A DNA stretch of 40,116 nucleotides from contig DAOMNN010000028.1 of assembly GCA_035443825.1 (NCBI GenBank), positions 1-40,116 of the forward strand, written 5' to 3'. Origin of the DNA: DAOMNN01 sp035443825 (lineage in GTDB: Bacteria > Pseudomonadota > Gammaproteobacteria > Burkholderiales > Rhodocyclaceae). The notes beneath the pieces are model-generated. The model had not been told where the DNA came from, ran no database searches, and was given only the letters and a program-made list of their open reading frames with translations. The position numbers and the translations under genes are program-made. The first letter of the stretch is position 1. Each line of letters starts with the position of its first letter. Shown piece by piece: positions 14,917 through 23,831 of the stretch.

Positions 14917-17604
14917 ATGAAAGAAAAACACTACCTGACCCCACTCCTGCAACCTCGGTCCGTCGGCGTCATCGGCGCCAGCGAGCGCAAGGCCTCACTC
15001 GGCAACGTGGTGATCCGGAACATGCTCGAAGCGGGATTCAAGGGCCGGCTCTTCGCGATCAATCCCAAGCACGAATCCGTACTCGGCGTTCCCTGTCACA
15101 AGTCGGTCGAGGATGTACCGCATCGTCTCGATCTCGCCGTGATCGCAGTCAATGCGGAAAAGGTTCCGGCGATCGTCGACAGCTGCGGCCGCGCGGGGGT
15201 CCGGGCGGTGATCGTCCTGCCGGCGGGCTTCTCCGAGACGGGTGCGCGCGGCGCGCTTCTCGAAAGGCAGGTCGTCGAAGCGGCACGGCGCCACAAGATC
15301 CGCCTGCTCGGCCCCAATTGTCTAGGCATCATGCGCCCGGAGCTGGGCTTGAACGCGACATTCGCCCACGCCAGCGCGCTCAAGGGCTCGATCGGACTCA
15401 TTTCTCAATCCGGCGCACTGTGCACGGCGATCCTCGATTGGGCCAAACCCAACAATGTGGGGTTCTCGGCGGTCGTGTCGCTGGGATCGAGCAGCGACAT
15501 CGATTTCGGCGAGGTTCTCGAATACATGATTTCGGATCCGCGCACCGAGAGCATCTTCCTGTACGTCGAGGGCATCCGTGATGCACGGCGCTTCATGAGC
15601 GCGCTACGCGGGGCGGCGCGCGTCAAGCCGGTGCTGCTGATCAAGGTCGGTCGCCATCCGGGCGCGTCACGGGCAATCCTTTCGCACTCGGGCGTCGCCA
15701 GCGGCGAGGATGCGGTATTCGATGCCGCCTTGCGCCGGGCCGGCGTGATCCGCCTCTACAACCTCGGACAGCTGTTCGCCGCGGCGAATGCACTGTTCTC
15801 GCACTTCCGTCCGCGCGGGAACCGGCTTGCGATCATCACCAATGGCGGCGGCCCGGGTGTGATGGCTGCAGACCGTGCGGCCGACCTGGGAATCCCGCTC
15901 GCCGAGCTCGACGACTCCACCATAGAGAAGCTCAACAGCACGTTGCCAGCCCATTGGTCTCGCGGCAACCCGGTTGACATCGGCGGCGATGCCGGCGTCG
16001 AGCGGTATCGCGATGCCCTTCAGGCAGTGCTCGAGGCCCCGAGCGTCGATGGCGTCCTGGTCTTGCTCACGCCCCAGGCAATGACCGATCCAACCCTGGT
16101 CGCCGAAGCCATCGTCGGTATCGAGAAGACCGCCGACAAGCCTGTGGTCACATGCTGGATGGGTGAGGATCTGGTACATACGGGCAGAAAGGTCTTCGAA
16201 GCCGCCGGCATCCCGACCTTCCGCACACCGGAACCCGCGGTGGAGCTGTTCAGCCATATCTCCGCCTATTACCGCAACCAGAAGCTCCTGATGCAGACGC
16301 CCGCATCGTTGTCGCATCTGAATCCGCCCAGCATCGAAAGCGCGCGTCTGGTGATCGAAACCGCGCTGGCAGAACGGCGCAAGGTGCTCAACGAGATGGA
16401 GTCCAAGGCCTGTCTGGCGGCCTTTCGCATTCCGATCGCACAGACCGTGGTGGCACGGTCCGCGACCGAGGCGATGGTACTGGCCGAAGAGATCGGCCTT
16501 CCCGTGGTGATGAAGATCGACTCGCCATCCATCATTCACAAGGCCGACTCGGGCGGGGTGAGGCTCAATCTTGGCAGTCTTGCGGCAGTGCGCACCGCCT
16601 ATCAGGAAATCCTGGACGAGGTGCGGCGCAACAAGCCCGATGCGTCGATCAATGGCGTCGCCATCGAACCCATGATTCTGAAACGCCACGGGCGTGAGCT
16701 GATGGTCGGGGTCAAGCGTGATCCGGTGTTCGGACCGGTGATCACCTTCGGCGAAGGTGGCAACCGGGTCACGGTCAGCAAGGAACTCGGGATCGCGCTA
16801 CCACCACTCAACCGCTATCTGGTGCGCGACCTGATCCAGTCCACGCGCGTAGCCGCCTTGCTCGACGAAGTCAGGAACATGCCTGCGATCAATCACGAGG
16901 CGCTGGAGTTCGTGCTCCTGCGCGTGTCCGAGATGGTGTGCGAGCTTCCATGGATCCATGAGCTCGAGATCAATCCGCTGATCGTCGATGAGGTCGGCGC
17001 CGTGGCGGTCGACGCGCGACTGGTGACCGACAACATCGCACCCTCGGCTGATCGCTACGACCACATGGCGATCCATCCCTATCCGTCGCAGCTCATCACC
17101 AAATGGATGCAGCCAGACGGGGTTGAGATCACAATCAGGCCGATCAAACCGGAGGACGCCGAGCTCGAGGTCGAGTTCGTGCGCAAGCTCTCCCCCGAGA
17201 CCAAGTACTACCGCTTCATGAACACGATGCGCGAACTGCCGCCGGCCATGGTCGCGCGCCTCACCCAGATCGATTACGACCGGGAGATGGCCTTCGTTGC
17301 CACGGTCATGGAGGACGGCAAGGAAGTCGAGATCGGCGTATGTCGATACGCGGTCAATCCGGATGGCGAGTCCTGCGAATTTGCGATCGTCGTCGCGGAC
17401 GACTGGCAGCACCGCGGCCTCGCCCGCCGTCTGATGGGCGTCCTCATAGAAGCCGCACGCAACAAGGGGCTCGCCTACATGAACGGGGTGTTTCTGGCCA
17501 ACAACGAGCGGATGCTGCGCTTTGTCCAGGGCTTGGGCTTCGTTCTTGCCAACGATCCCGATGACAGCACGGTGAAAGTCGGCGTCCTGTCCCTGCAGGA
17601 CTGA
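14917..17604 (+). CDS. Acyl-CoA synthetase (NDP-forming)-like / GNAT fusion, Pat-type protein acetyltransferase
   Basis: An 895-residue protein. A CoA-binding domain (about 8-135, SVGVIGASERKASLGN) is followed by succinyl-CoA-ligase-like domains (about 140-460, LLGPNCLGIM and ISQSGALCTAI). An ATP-grasp domain follows (about 480-700, VVMKIDSPSIIHKADSGGV), and a GNAT acetyltransferase domain closes the protein (about 735-890, with DDWQHRGLARRLMGVLIEAA). This order is that of Pat/PatZ enzymes, which acetylate Lys of acetyl-CoA synthetase and other metabolic enzymes. The segment ILSHSGVASGED retains the His of active NDP-forming synthetases, which some Pat proteins lack, so synthetase activity cannot be excluded. 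It lies 163 bp after the histidine kinase and probably has its own promoter. Confidence 0.9.
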   Translation: MKEKHYLTPLLQPRSVGVIGASERKASLGNVVIRNMLEAGFKGRLFAINPKHESVLGVPCHKSVEDVPHRLDLAVIAVNAEKVPAIVDSCGRAGVRAVIVLPAGFSETGARGALLERQVVEAARRHKIRLLGPNCLGIMRPELGLNATFAHASALKGSIGLISQSGALCTAILDWAKPNNVGFSAVVSLGSSSDIDFGEVLEYMISDPRTESIFLYVEGIRDARRFMSALRGAARVKPVLLIKVGRHPGASRAILSHSGVASGEDAVFDAALRRAGVIRLYNLGQLFAAANALFSHFRPRGNRLAIITNGGGPGVMAADRAADLGIPLAELDDSTIEKLNSTLPAHWSRGNPVDIGGDAGVERYRDALQAVLEAPSVDGVLVLLTPQAMTDPTLVAEAIVGIEKTADKPVVTCWMGEDLVHTGRKVFEAAGIPTFRTPEPAVELFSHISAYYRNQKLLMQTPASLSHLNPPSIESARLVIETALAERRKVLNEMESKACLAAFRIPIAQTVVARSATEAMVLAEEIGLPVVMKIDSPSIIHKADSGGVRLNLGSLAAVRTAYQEILDEVRRNKPDASINGVAIEPMILKRHGRELMVGVKRDPVFGPVITFGEGGNRVTVSKELGIALPPLNRYLVRDLIQSTRVAALLDEVRNMPAINHEALEFVLLRVSEMVCELPWIHELEINPLIVDEVGAVAVDARLVTDNIAPSADRYDHMAIHPYPSQLITKWMQPDGVEITIRPIKPEDAELEVEFVRKLSPETKYYRFMNTMRELPPAMVARLTQIDYDREMAFVATVMEDGKEVEIGVCRYAVNPDGESCEFAIVVADDWQHRGLARRLMGVLIEAARNKGLAYMNGVFLANNERMLRFVQGLGFVLANDPDDSTVKVGVLSLQD

Positions 17605-17652
17605 GTCCGCCGATTCGCTTATCATCCGCTCCTCCGACCCAGACCCGGACCC

Positions 17653-18501
17653 ATGTCAGCAAGCATAGACAAGATCGACTTTCACGGGCTTCCCGCACTC
17701 GAACTCTGCGACGGAACGGGCGCGCGCGCGATCGTGACGCTGTTCGGTGCACAGGTCCTTTCATGGATCCCTGCCGGTAGCGACGAGCGTCTGTACCTCA
17801 GCGAGAGGGCCTGTTTCGACGGCAGCAGCGCAATTCGCGGCGGCATCCCGGTCTGTTTTCCGCAGTTCTCGGGACTTGGCAAGCTCCCGAAACACGGACT
17901 CGCAAGGCAAGCGACATGGGAAACAAGGGAACTGCGAAGCAGCAAGGATCATGCACTCGCGACCCTGGGGCTCACCGACGACGATCACACACATGCTCTA
18001 TGGCCAAGCATGTTCGATGCCGAACTGACCGTGGTGCTCGAGCAACGACGCCTCGACGTCGAGTTTTCGGTACGCAACACCGGCCATGCCCCTTTCGCCT
18101 TTACTGCCGCACTTCACACCTATCTGCGCGTGCGTGAGGTGGAGAACGCTGCGCTCGAGGGGCTTTATGGTTACGAGTACCGCGACGCGGCCGACAAGGA
18201 CCGGATCAGGCGCGATACCGGCGAGGCGGTTCACGTCGAGGCAGAGGTCAACCGCGTCTATCATCACGTGACGCGACCACTTCTGCTTCGCGACAGCGGG
18301 CGCAGCCTCGGAATCCACGCCGAGGGATTTCCCGACGTCGTGGTATGGAATCCCTGGGAGACGAATTGCGCAGCACTCGCCGACATGCCGCCACTTGGCT
18401 TTCGCCACATGCTGTGTGTGGAAGCCGCCGCCGCGCGACAGCGCATCGCCCTGGACGCGGGAGCTGAATGGACCGGGCGCCAGACGCTGATCGCACTGTG
18501 A
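17653..18501 (+). CDS. D-hexose-6-phosphate mutarotase (YeaD-like, aldose 1-epimerase family)
   Basis: A 282-residue galactose-mutarotase-fold protein. Family marks are LFGAQVLSWIPAGSDERLYLS near the N-terminus, RGGIPVCFPQFSG, the His in AALHTYLRV, and VVWNPWETNCAALADM near the C-terminus. Members interconvert the alpha and beta anomers of glucose-6-phosphate and related sugars in the cytoplasm. It starts 48 bp after the Pat-type gene on the same strand. The length and conserved His and Glu residues look intact. Confidence 0.9.
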   Translation: MSASIDKIDFHGLPALELCDGTGARAIVTLFGAQVLSWIPAGSDERLYLSERACFDGSSAIRGGIPVCFPQFSGLGKLPKHGLARQATWETRELRSSKDHALATLGLTDDDHTHALWPSMFDAELTVVLEQRRLDVEFSVRNTGHAPFAFTAALHTYLRVREVENAALEGLYGYEYRDAADKDRIRRDTGEAVHVEAEVNRVYHHVTRPLLLRDSGRSLGIHAEGFPDVVVWNPWETNCAALADMPPLGFRHMLCVEAAAARQRIALDAGAEWTGRQTLIAL

Positions 18502-18600
18502 ACGCGCACCCTGGTGTCCTGTTCATTGACGGTCGATGCGGCGGCGACCGGCGATGACACCTGCAATCATGGTACGCAACACGACTCAGGAGCCCGACGG

Positions 18601-18969
18601 ATGACACTTGCCATCTTCGGAATCAGGAACTGCAATACGATGAAGGCGGCTTTCGAATGGCTCGAGAGCCATCATGTGCCCTACCGCTTTCACGACTACA
18701 GGAAGGCCGGCGCCGACCGTGACGCGCTGATGCGCTGGTGCAACCGGCTCGGCTGGCCGGCATTGGTCAACACCAGGGGAACGACGTGGCGCAAGCTCGA
18801 TGCCTCCCGGCAGAACCTCGCTGACGAAGGCGCAGCCATCGAACTGATGGTCGAATACCCCAGTCTGATCCGGCGACCGGTAGTGGAAACCGAATCCGGC
18901 GAACTGCTCGTCGGATTCAGCGAAACAGTCTTTGCGGAACGCCTCCTTCCGCCCGGAGAGCACGAATGA
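18601..18969 (+). CDS. ArsC/Spx/YffB-family thioredoxin-fold reductase-like protein
   Basis: A 122-residue protein with the start MTLAIFGIRNCNTMKAAFEW, in which a single Cys sits in the YffB-type NCNTMK motif. YRFHDYRKAG follows, and RRPVVETESGELLVGFSE near the C-terminus matches the RPV signature of ArsC/Spx folds. The ATG at 18601 has AGGAG nine nt upstream. Members of this branch (YffB) bind glutathione; arsenate reduction is not proven for them. The stop overlaps the start of hslO (ATGA), so the two proteins are made together. Confidence 0.88.
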   Translation: MTLAIFGIRNCNTMKAAFEWLESHHVPYRFHDYRKAGADRDALMRWCNRLGWPALVNTRGTTWRKLDASRQNLADEGAAIELMVEYPSLIRRPVVETESGELLVGFSETVFAERLLPPGEHE

Positions 18970-19853
18970 TCGGCGCGGACAGCTATATCCAGCGCTTTCT
19001 TCTCGAGGATCTCGACATTCGCGGCGCGGTGGTACGTCTGGGCGCGGTCTGGGAAGCACTGCAGGCCGGTCGTGACTATCCGCCCGCCGTAGCCACCCTG
19101 CTGGGCGAAATGAGTGCCGTCGCGGCGGTGATCGCAGGCAACCTGAAGCAACCGGGACGCCTGACCTTCCAGATTCAGGGACACGGGCCGGTCGGTCTGC
19201 TGGTCGTGGACTGCACCGAGACGCTCAACCTTCGCGCAGTGGCACGCCTCGATCGACCCTTGGCGGGGGCCGCGGATTTCACCACCCTCGTCGGCGATGG
19301 CCGCCTGCAGCTATCGCTCGACGCACCGACGATGCGAGAACCATACAGCAGCCTCGTTCCGCTCCAGGGAGAGGACATCGCCGCCGTGTTCGAACTTTAT
19401 CTGACCCAGTCGGAACAACAACCTGCCGGTTTGTGGCTTGCAGCCGCGGAGACCGCATCGGCCGCATTGTTCCTGCAATGTCTCCCGGGTGCCAACGAGC
19501 GCGATTCGGACGGGTGGAATCGGGTACGTCAGCTTGCACAGACGGTGCGCCCGACGGAACTGCTTGAACTCGCTCCAGCCGAGCTGCTGAACCGCCTGTT
19601 TGCCGAGGAACGAATACGCCTTTTCGACAGCCGCCCGATCACTCATCGTTGGCCACCGGACCGTGACAAGGTGGTCGGAATGCTTCGCAGCCTGGGCGAG
19701 GCCGAGGTGCGGCAGATTCTGGCCGAGAACGGCGAGGTACTCATTCGCGACGATCTGTCCAATCACGACTATCGCTTCGACAAGGACGACATCGACCTCA
19801 TCTTCGCCCTCCCCGACGACGACAGCGGCTTCGTTCCGCCGACGATCCACTGA
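18966..19853 (+). CDS. hslO: Hsp33 family chaperone HslO lacking all four zinc-binding cysteines
   Basis: A 295-residue protein clearly of the Hsp33 family: N-terminal IQRFLLEDLDIRGAVVRL, the central QIQGHGPVGLLVVDC segment, and the C-terminal MLRSLGEAEVRQIL. In E. coli the C-terminal redox switch is C232-X-C234 and C265-X2-C268, which bind zinc and form disulfides on activation. Aligning by MLRSLG and YRFD, these positions are W229, P231, D262 and S265 here. The only cysteines left are C83 and C172. The fold is otherwise full length and the reading frame is clean, so this is not a truncation. The protein probably acts as a constitutive or differently triggered holdase. It is coupled by an ATGA overlap to the ArsC-like gene upstream. 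Confidence 0.9.
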   Translation: MIGADSYIQRFLLEDLDIRGAVVRLGAVWEALQAGRDYPPAVATLLGEMSAVAAVIAGNLKQPGRLTFQIQGHGPVGLLVVDCTETLNLRAVARLDRPLAGAADFTTLVGDGRLQLSLDAPTMREPYSSLVPLQGEDIAAVFELYLTQSEQQPAGLWLAAAETASAALFLQCLPGANERDSDGWNRVRQLAQTVRPTELLELAPAELLNRLFAEERIRLFDSRPITHRWPPDRDKVVGMLRSLGEAEVRQILAENGEVLIRDDLSNHDYRFDKDDIDLIFALPDDDSGFVPPTIH

Positions 19854-19912
19854 CATGTCGCAACACCACCGGCGTCCATATCGGGTACGATCGCCGCGAA
19901 ATGCTTCCGGTC

Positions 19913-19941
19913 TTGCCCGAATCCTGCGCGGTCAGTAGACT
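19913..19941 (+). promoter_or_regulatory. Probable sigma-70 promoter of minCDE
   Basis: TTGCCC at 19913-19918 and TAGACT at 19936-19941 are separated by exactly 17 bp, each matching 4 of 6 consensus bases. Transcription would begin near 19948, about 20 nt before the minC ATG. The element lies in the 115-bp gap between hslO and minC. Confidence 0.42.
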
Positions 19942-19968
19942 CGTGATCTTTACAGGCCCCGATCGTAC

Positions 19969-20748
19969 ATGTCAGCCGTCCACTCCGCCCGTCCGATAGA
20001 GTTTCGCAATGCCTCGCTCGGCGCCACTGTGGCGGTCCTGCGCGAAACCCGGCCACCGCTCCTCGCCGACGCACTTCACAAGATGCTGGGCGGAATGCCG
20101 GACTTCTTCAGCGGCGAAGCCGCAATACTCGACTTCGCAGAGCTGGACGAATTGCCCGGACAGATCGATTGGGCCGGTTTGCTCAGTCTGCTGCGGCGCT
20201 TCCAGTTGCAGCCCATCGGGGTACGCAACCTCCACCCGGACCACGCCGCAAACGCACGCAAGGCCGGACTCGCCATTCTCGACGGTGTCGTCCTCGACGA
20301 GCGCAGCTCGCCCAACCCGCCCCCCGCACCCACGCCTGCACCTGCACCGCAGACTGCGCCCCAGCAGTCTCCGGTCGCCCCGCCTGCCCCCGTTCACGCA
20401 GGCACGATGTTCGTTGACCGGCCGGTTCGCTCCGGACAGCAGGTCTATGCACGCGGCGGTGACCTGGTCCTGCTCGCCGGCATGAGCAACGGCGCCGAGA
20501 TCATCGCCGACGGAAGCATCCACTGCTACGGTCCGCTGCGTGGCCGCGCACTTGCGGGTGCCCAGGGAAATGCCTCGGCCCGGATCATATCGACCAATTT
20601 CGGGCCCGAGATCGTGTCGATCGCGGGCGTATACAAGACATTCGAGCAAGGTATCCCGGCCAGCATCGCCGGCAAGCCTGCAACGGTGAGGCTGGTGGGT
20701 AGCGCTACCGATCAGAAACTTGGCATTGAACCCCTGCTGCTCGATTGA
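19969..20748 (+). CDS. minC: Septum site-determining protein MinC
   Basis: A 259-residue FtsZ-polymerisation inhibitor. The N-terminal domain (about 1-110) is followed by a Pro/Ala/Gln-rich linker (about 112-143) and the beta-helical C-terminal MinC domain (about 147-258). The latter shows DRPVRSGQQVYARGGDLVLL, the CYGPLRGRALAGAQGN motif that contacts FtsZ and MinD, and FGPEIVSIAGVY. It is the first gene of minCDE, 31 bp before minD. The long Pro-rich linker is typical of betaproteobacterial MinC. Confidence 0.96.
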   Translation: MSAVHSARPIEFRNASLGATVAVLRETRPPLLADALHKMLGGMPDFFSGEAAILDFAELDELPGQIDWAGLLSLLRRFQLQPIGVRNLHPDHAANARKAGLAILDGVVLDERSSPNPPPAPTPAPAPQTAPQQSPVAPPAPVHAGTMFVDRPVRSGQQVYARGGDLVLLAGMSNGAEIIADGSIHCYGPLRGRALAGAQGNASARIISTNFGPEIVSIAGVYKTFEQGIPASIAGKPATVRLVGSATDQKLGIEPLLLD

Positions 20749-20779
20749 GCGCACATCTCACACTCAGGAAGGACAAAAC

Positions 20780-21595
20780 GTGACTCGAGTCGTCGTCGTA
20801 ACATCAGGCAAGGGCGGTGTGGGCAAGACCACCACCAGTGCGGCTTTCGCGTCCGGCCTCGCACTGCGCGGCTTCAAGACCGCAGTCATCGACTTTGACG
20901 TCGGCCTGCGCAATCTCGATCTGATCATGGGATGCGAGCGACGGGTCGTGTATGACTTCGTGAATGTCATCAATGGCGAAGCCAAGCTCAACCAGGCGCT
21001 GATCAAGGACAAGAACTGCGAAAACCTCTTTGTGCTCCCCGCTTCGCAGACGCGGGACAAGGACGCGCTCACCGAAGAGGGCGTCGAGGCGGTGATCCGC
21101 GATCTCGAACACATGGGTTTCGACTACATCGTGTGCGATTCGCCAGCGGGTATCGAGCGCGGTGCGGTGCTGGCGCTGACATTTGCCGACGAAGCAATCG
21201 TCACCACCAATCCGGAAGTGTCCTCGGTCCGCGACTCCGACCGCATCCTCGGCATTCTGCAGTCGAAGTCGCGCCGCGCCGCCGAGGGCCGTGAGGCGGT
21301 GAAGGAGCACCTCCTGCTCACTCGCTACTCCCCGAAACGAGTCGAGGAAGGCGAGATGCTCTCCTACAAGGACGTCCAGGAGCTGCTGCGCGTACCGCTG
21401 ATCGGGGTCATCCCCGAGTCCGAGTCGGTCCTTCACGCCTCGAACCAGGGCACACCTGCGATCCACCTCAAGGGCACCGACGTGTCCGAAGCCTATACCG
21501 ACGTGGTTGCGCGCTTCCTTGGCGAAGACCGCCCCTTGCGATTTGTGAATTATGAAAAGCCGGGCCTCATGAAGCGCCTGTTCGGAGGCAAGTGA
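20780..21595 (+). CDS. minD: Septum site-determining ATPase MinD
   Basis: A 271-residue ParA/MinD-type ATPase. The deviant Walker A is SGKGGVGKTTTSA (signature K11 and K16), followed by DFDVGLRNLDLIMG and the Walker B-like DYIVCDSPAGIE. The C-terminal amphipathic membrane-targeting helix is KPGLMKRLFGG. MinD recruits MinC to the membrane and oscillates with MinE to keep the division site at mid-cell. The start is a GTG at 20780, preceded by GGAAGGA at a good distance; the in-frame upstream extension belongs to the 3' end of minC. The stop is one base before the minE ATG. Confidence 0.97.
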   Translation: MTRVVVVTSGKGGVGKTTTSAAFASGLALRGFKTAVIDFDVGLRNLDLIMGCERRVVYDFVNVINGEAKLNQALIKDKNCENLFVLPASQTRDKDALTEEGVEAVIRDLEHMGFDYIVCDSPAGIERGAVLALTFADEAIVTTNPEVSSVRDSDRILGILQSKSRRAAEGREAVKEHLLLTRYSPKRVEEGEMLSYKDVQELLRVPLIGVIPESESVLHASNQGTPAIHLKGTDVSEAYTDVVARFLGEDRPLRFVNYEKPGLMKRLFGGK

Positions 21596-21596
21596 C

Positions 21597-21857
21597 ATGT
21601 CCCTGCTCTCTCTGCTGTTCGGAGAAAAGAAGCGAACCGCAGCGGTCGCGAAGGAGCGCCTGCAACTCATCATTGCGCGTGAGCACGGCAGCGCGACCCG
21701 TGGTGCGGACTTTCTTCCGGCCCTTCAACGCGAACTGATCGAAGTCATCTCCAAGTACGTTTCGGTCAATCCCGAAGACATCAAGGTCCAGCTCGAGAAG
21801 CAGGACAACTACGAGGTACTCGAGGTCAATATCGTCCTGCCGGAACAGAAGGGCTGA
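21597..21857 (+). CDS. minE: Cell division topological specificity factor MinE
   Basis: An 86-residue protein. The N-terminal membrane-binding segment is MSLLSLLFGEKK, followed by the MinD-contact helix AKERLQLIIAREHG and the C-terminal dimerisation domain containing LIEVISKYVSV and NYEVLEVNIVLPE. It stimulates MinD ATPase and forms the Min ring. It starts one base after the minD stop, with GGAGG provided by the minD 3' end. It is the last gene of the operon. Confidence 0.97.
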   Translation: MSLLSLLFGEKKRTAAVAKERLQLIIAREHGSATRGADFLPALQRELIEVISKYVSVNPEDIKVQLEKQDNYEVLEVNIVLPEQKG

Positions 21858-21920
21858 TACCTGCTTCAAGTCCGTCGGCGGCGCGACGGACCTTATCCAG
21901 TCCTCGCCTGCCGCACGATC

Positions 21921-21949
21921 GGGAGCCGCCGCTCCCCCCGTCATTTTTT
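21921..21949 (+). terminator. Probable intrinsic terminator of minCDE
   Basis: GGGAGC-CGCC-GCTCCC forms a six-pair GC-rich hairpin at 21921-21936, with a run of six T at 21944-21949. Seven bases separate stem and T-run, longer than ideal. A second perfect eight-pair hairpin (21870-21891) just after minE lacks a T-run. The two may act together at the end of the operon. Confidence 0.45.
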
Positions 21950-22020
21950 CGCAGTACTGCATTGACGGTTACTTGCGAAATCGATCAGCTGCGAAGAGGA
22001 CTGCAGCAAGTGCCGGCAAA

Positions 22021-23727
22021 TCACGGACTCTCCGGCACCCCGGCCGCTTCGTTCTGCGCGGCATGTTCGGCGGTATCGTCGTCCGCATTGTCATCGCCCT
22101 CGTACTCTCCGCGCAGGACCTTGTGAATCCTGTGCGTGTACAGTGCCGCCTTGGTGATCTGATCCGCGATGCGGCGGATATCCGACAGTTCATCCAGACG
22201 GGCCGCCATCTGCCGCACCGGAATGCGGCCCGAAGTGCCTGCAAAGAGAAGGTGTCTCTTGACCTCCTGGTACACGTCCTCGAATGCCTTGAACGCCTTG
22301 CGCACGCGTTTCGGGCGGAAGCCTTCCACGGCGGGATTCGCCGCATCGATCAGAACGCTAGCCTCACGCTTGAACCCGCTCACGACGTCGGCCAGTCCCG
22401 GATCCGCGATGTCATCCAGGGCACGGTGCAGCCGACTGATCTCGAGCGCACGCGCCATCACGTCGTCGAAGTACTGGGTGACGCGAAGCCCCTCGGCGAA
22501 CGCACCTGCGATCGCCTCCGACATGTCCCCCGAGCGGGTGGCCCGGGCGCTGAAGTCACCGACCGCAAGCACCAGTTTGTCGACCACGCTGCGGTCCTTC
22601 TCCAGCCATTGGTCCGACGAGGCTTCGGCACTGATTGCACCCTGCGCCGCACCCCGTGCGATGTCGCCGATGCGCGCCAGTTCCCGATCAAGCGCTTCCA
22701 GTGCAAGGATCGGCGTTCCGGCAACGTTGCTGTCAAGGTGCCTGGGGCGCCCCTGATCTTCGTCCGCGGTCACGAACAGGCGTTCGAGCCGACGGACCAG
22801 CCACGGTGTGATCGGCCACACCAGTGCCGTCCCGGTAATCTTGGTGGCCGTATGAAAGATGGCGAGAACCGTCGCCGCATTCGGTTCCAGGCCGATCAGG
22901 CGTGCGATGCCGCTCACAGCGACCAGCAGTAGCGGAAGAATCAGAAACGCGGCAATACCGGTGACGACGTTGAAGAACGTCAGTGCCATCGCGGCACGCT
23001 TGGCATTGGATGTCGCACCGATGACCGAGAACAAGGCGGTCGAAGTCGTGCCGATGTTGGCGCCGATCACCATCGCTGCCGCGGCCGCGAGGGGGATCAG
23101 GCCGGCTCCGGCGGCGGTCAGGATGACGGCCAGCGCAGCACTGGACGAATTCATCAGCACGGTCAGGACGATGCCGATCAGCACGAACAGCAGGGCTCCG
23201 ACGATACCCTGATCGGGAAGCGCGCCCAGGTCGAACAGTTCCTCTACACCTGCGAAGGTGTCACGCAGAACGTCGATTCCGAGAAAGAAGATTCCGAACC
23301 CGGTCAGCGCCTCGCCGAATGCCCCTCGTCTCGTCCGGCCTCCGGTCACGCGCAGGGCCATGCCCAGTGCGATTGCAGGCATTGCCAGCGCCTGGATATT
23401 GACCTTGAACCCGACCAGGGCAACAAGCCAGCTCGTTGCGGTCGTGCCGATGTTACTGCCGATGATCACCCCGACCGATTGGTACAGGGTCATCAGGCCG
23501 GCATTTACAAAGCCGATGCTCGCGATGATCACGGCAGTCGAAGACTGCACCATCGCGGTAATCAACATACCGGACAGAATGCCGCGGCCAGTCGTCGCCG
23601 TGCCATGCGCAAGAATCTCGCGCAGCGCATCGCCGGCAGCCACTTTCAGCCCGTCGGTCATCAACCGCATGCCGAGCAGGAACAAACCGACGCCACCGAA
23701 GAAGGTGATGAGCATGGATGCGGTCAT
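22021..23727 (-). CDS. Na/Pi cotransporter family protein with C-terminal PhoU-like domain
   Basis: The 568-residue membrane protein has the two inverted Na/Pi-cotransporter repeats. The first carries MVQSSTAVIIASIGFVN and GSNIGTTATSW; the second carries NSSSAALAVILTAAG and GANIGTTSTALF. The QSS(T/S) and G-N-I-G-T-T motifs line the phosphate and sodium sites of NptA/SLC34-type transporters. After the last helix (about 325) a cytoplasmic helical region (about 340-540) resembles PhoU, ending in an acidic tail. It imports phosphate with sodium or has a regulatory role in phosphate balance. It is transcribed divergently from the small gene at 23832. Confidence 0.9.
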   Translation of the reverse strand: MTASMLITFFGGVGLFLLGMRLMTDGLKVAAGDALREILAHGTATTGRGILSGMLITAMVQSSTAVIIASIGFVNAGLMTLYQSVGVIIGSNIGTTATSWLVALVGFKVNIQALAMPAIALGMALRVTGGRTRRGAFGEALTGFGIFFLGIDVLRDTFAGVEELFDLGALPDQGIVGALLFVLIGIVLTVLMNSSSAALAVILTAAGAGLIPLAAAAAMVIGANIGTTSTALFSVIGATSNAKRAAMALTFFNVVTGIAAFLILPLLLVAVSGIARLIGLEPNAATVLAIFHTATKITGTALVWPITPWLVRRLERLFVTADEDQGRPRHLDSNVAGTPILALEALDRELARIGDIARGAAQGAISAEASSDQWLEKDRSVVDKLVLAVGDFSARATRSGDMSEAIAGAFAEGLRVTQYFDDVMARALEISRLHRALDDIADPGLADVVSGFKREASVLIDAANPAVEGFRPKRVRKAFKAFEDVYQEVKRHLLFAGTSGRIPVRQMAARLDELSDIRRIADQITKAALYTHRIHKVLRGEYEGDDNADDDTAEHAAQNEAAGVPESP

Positions 23728-23831
23728 ATTCGCAATTGTAGCCGTGCCCGTCGTCGAGACCCTCGAATGCGCCGGCGGCGGCGAAGTTGTCGTAAGATCA
23801 GCCGACCTCCAATCAAGAAGGGGCCACGGAC

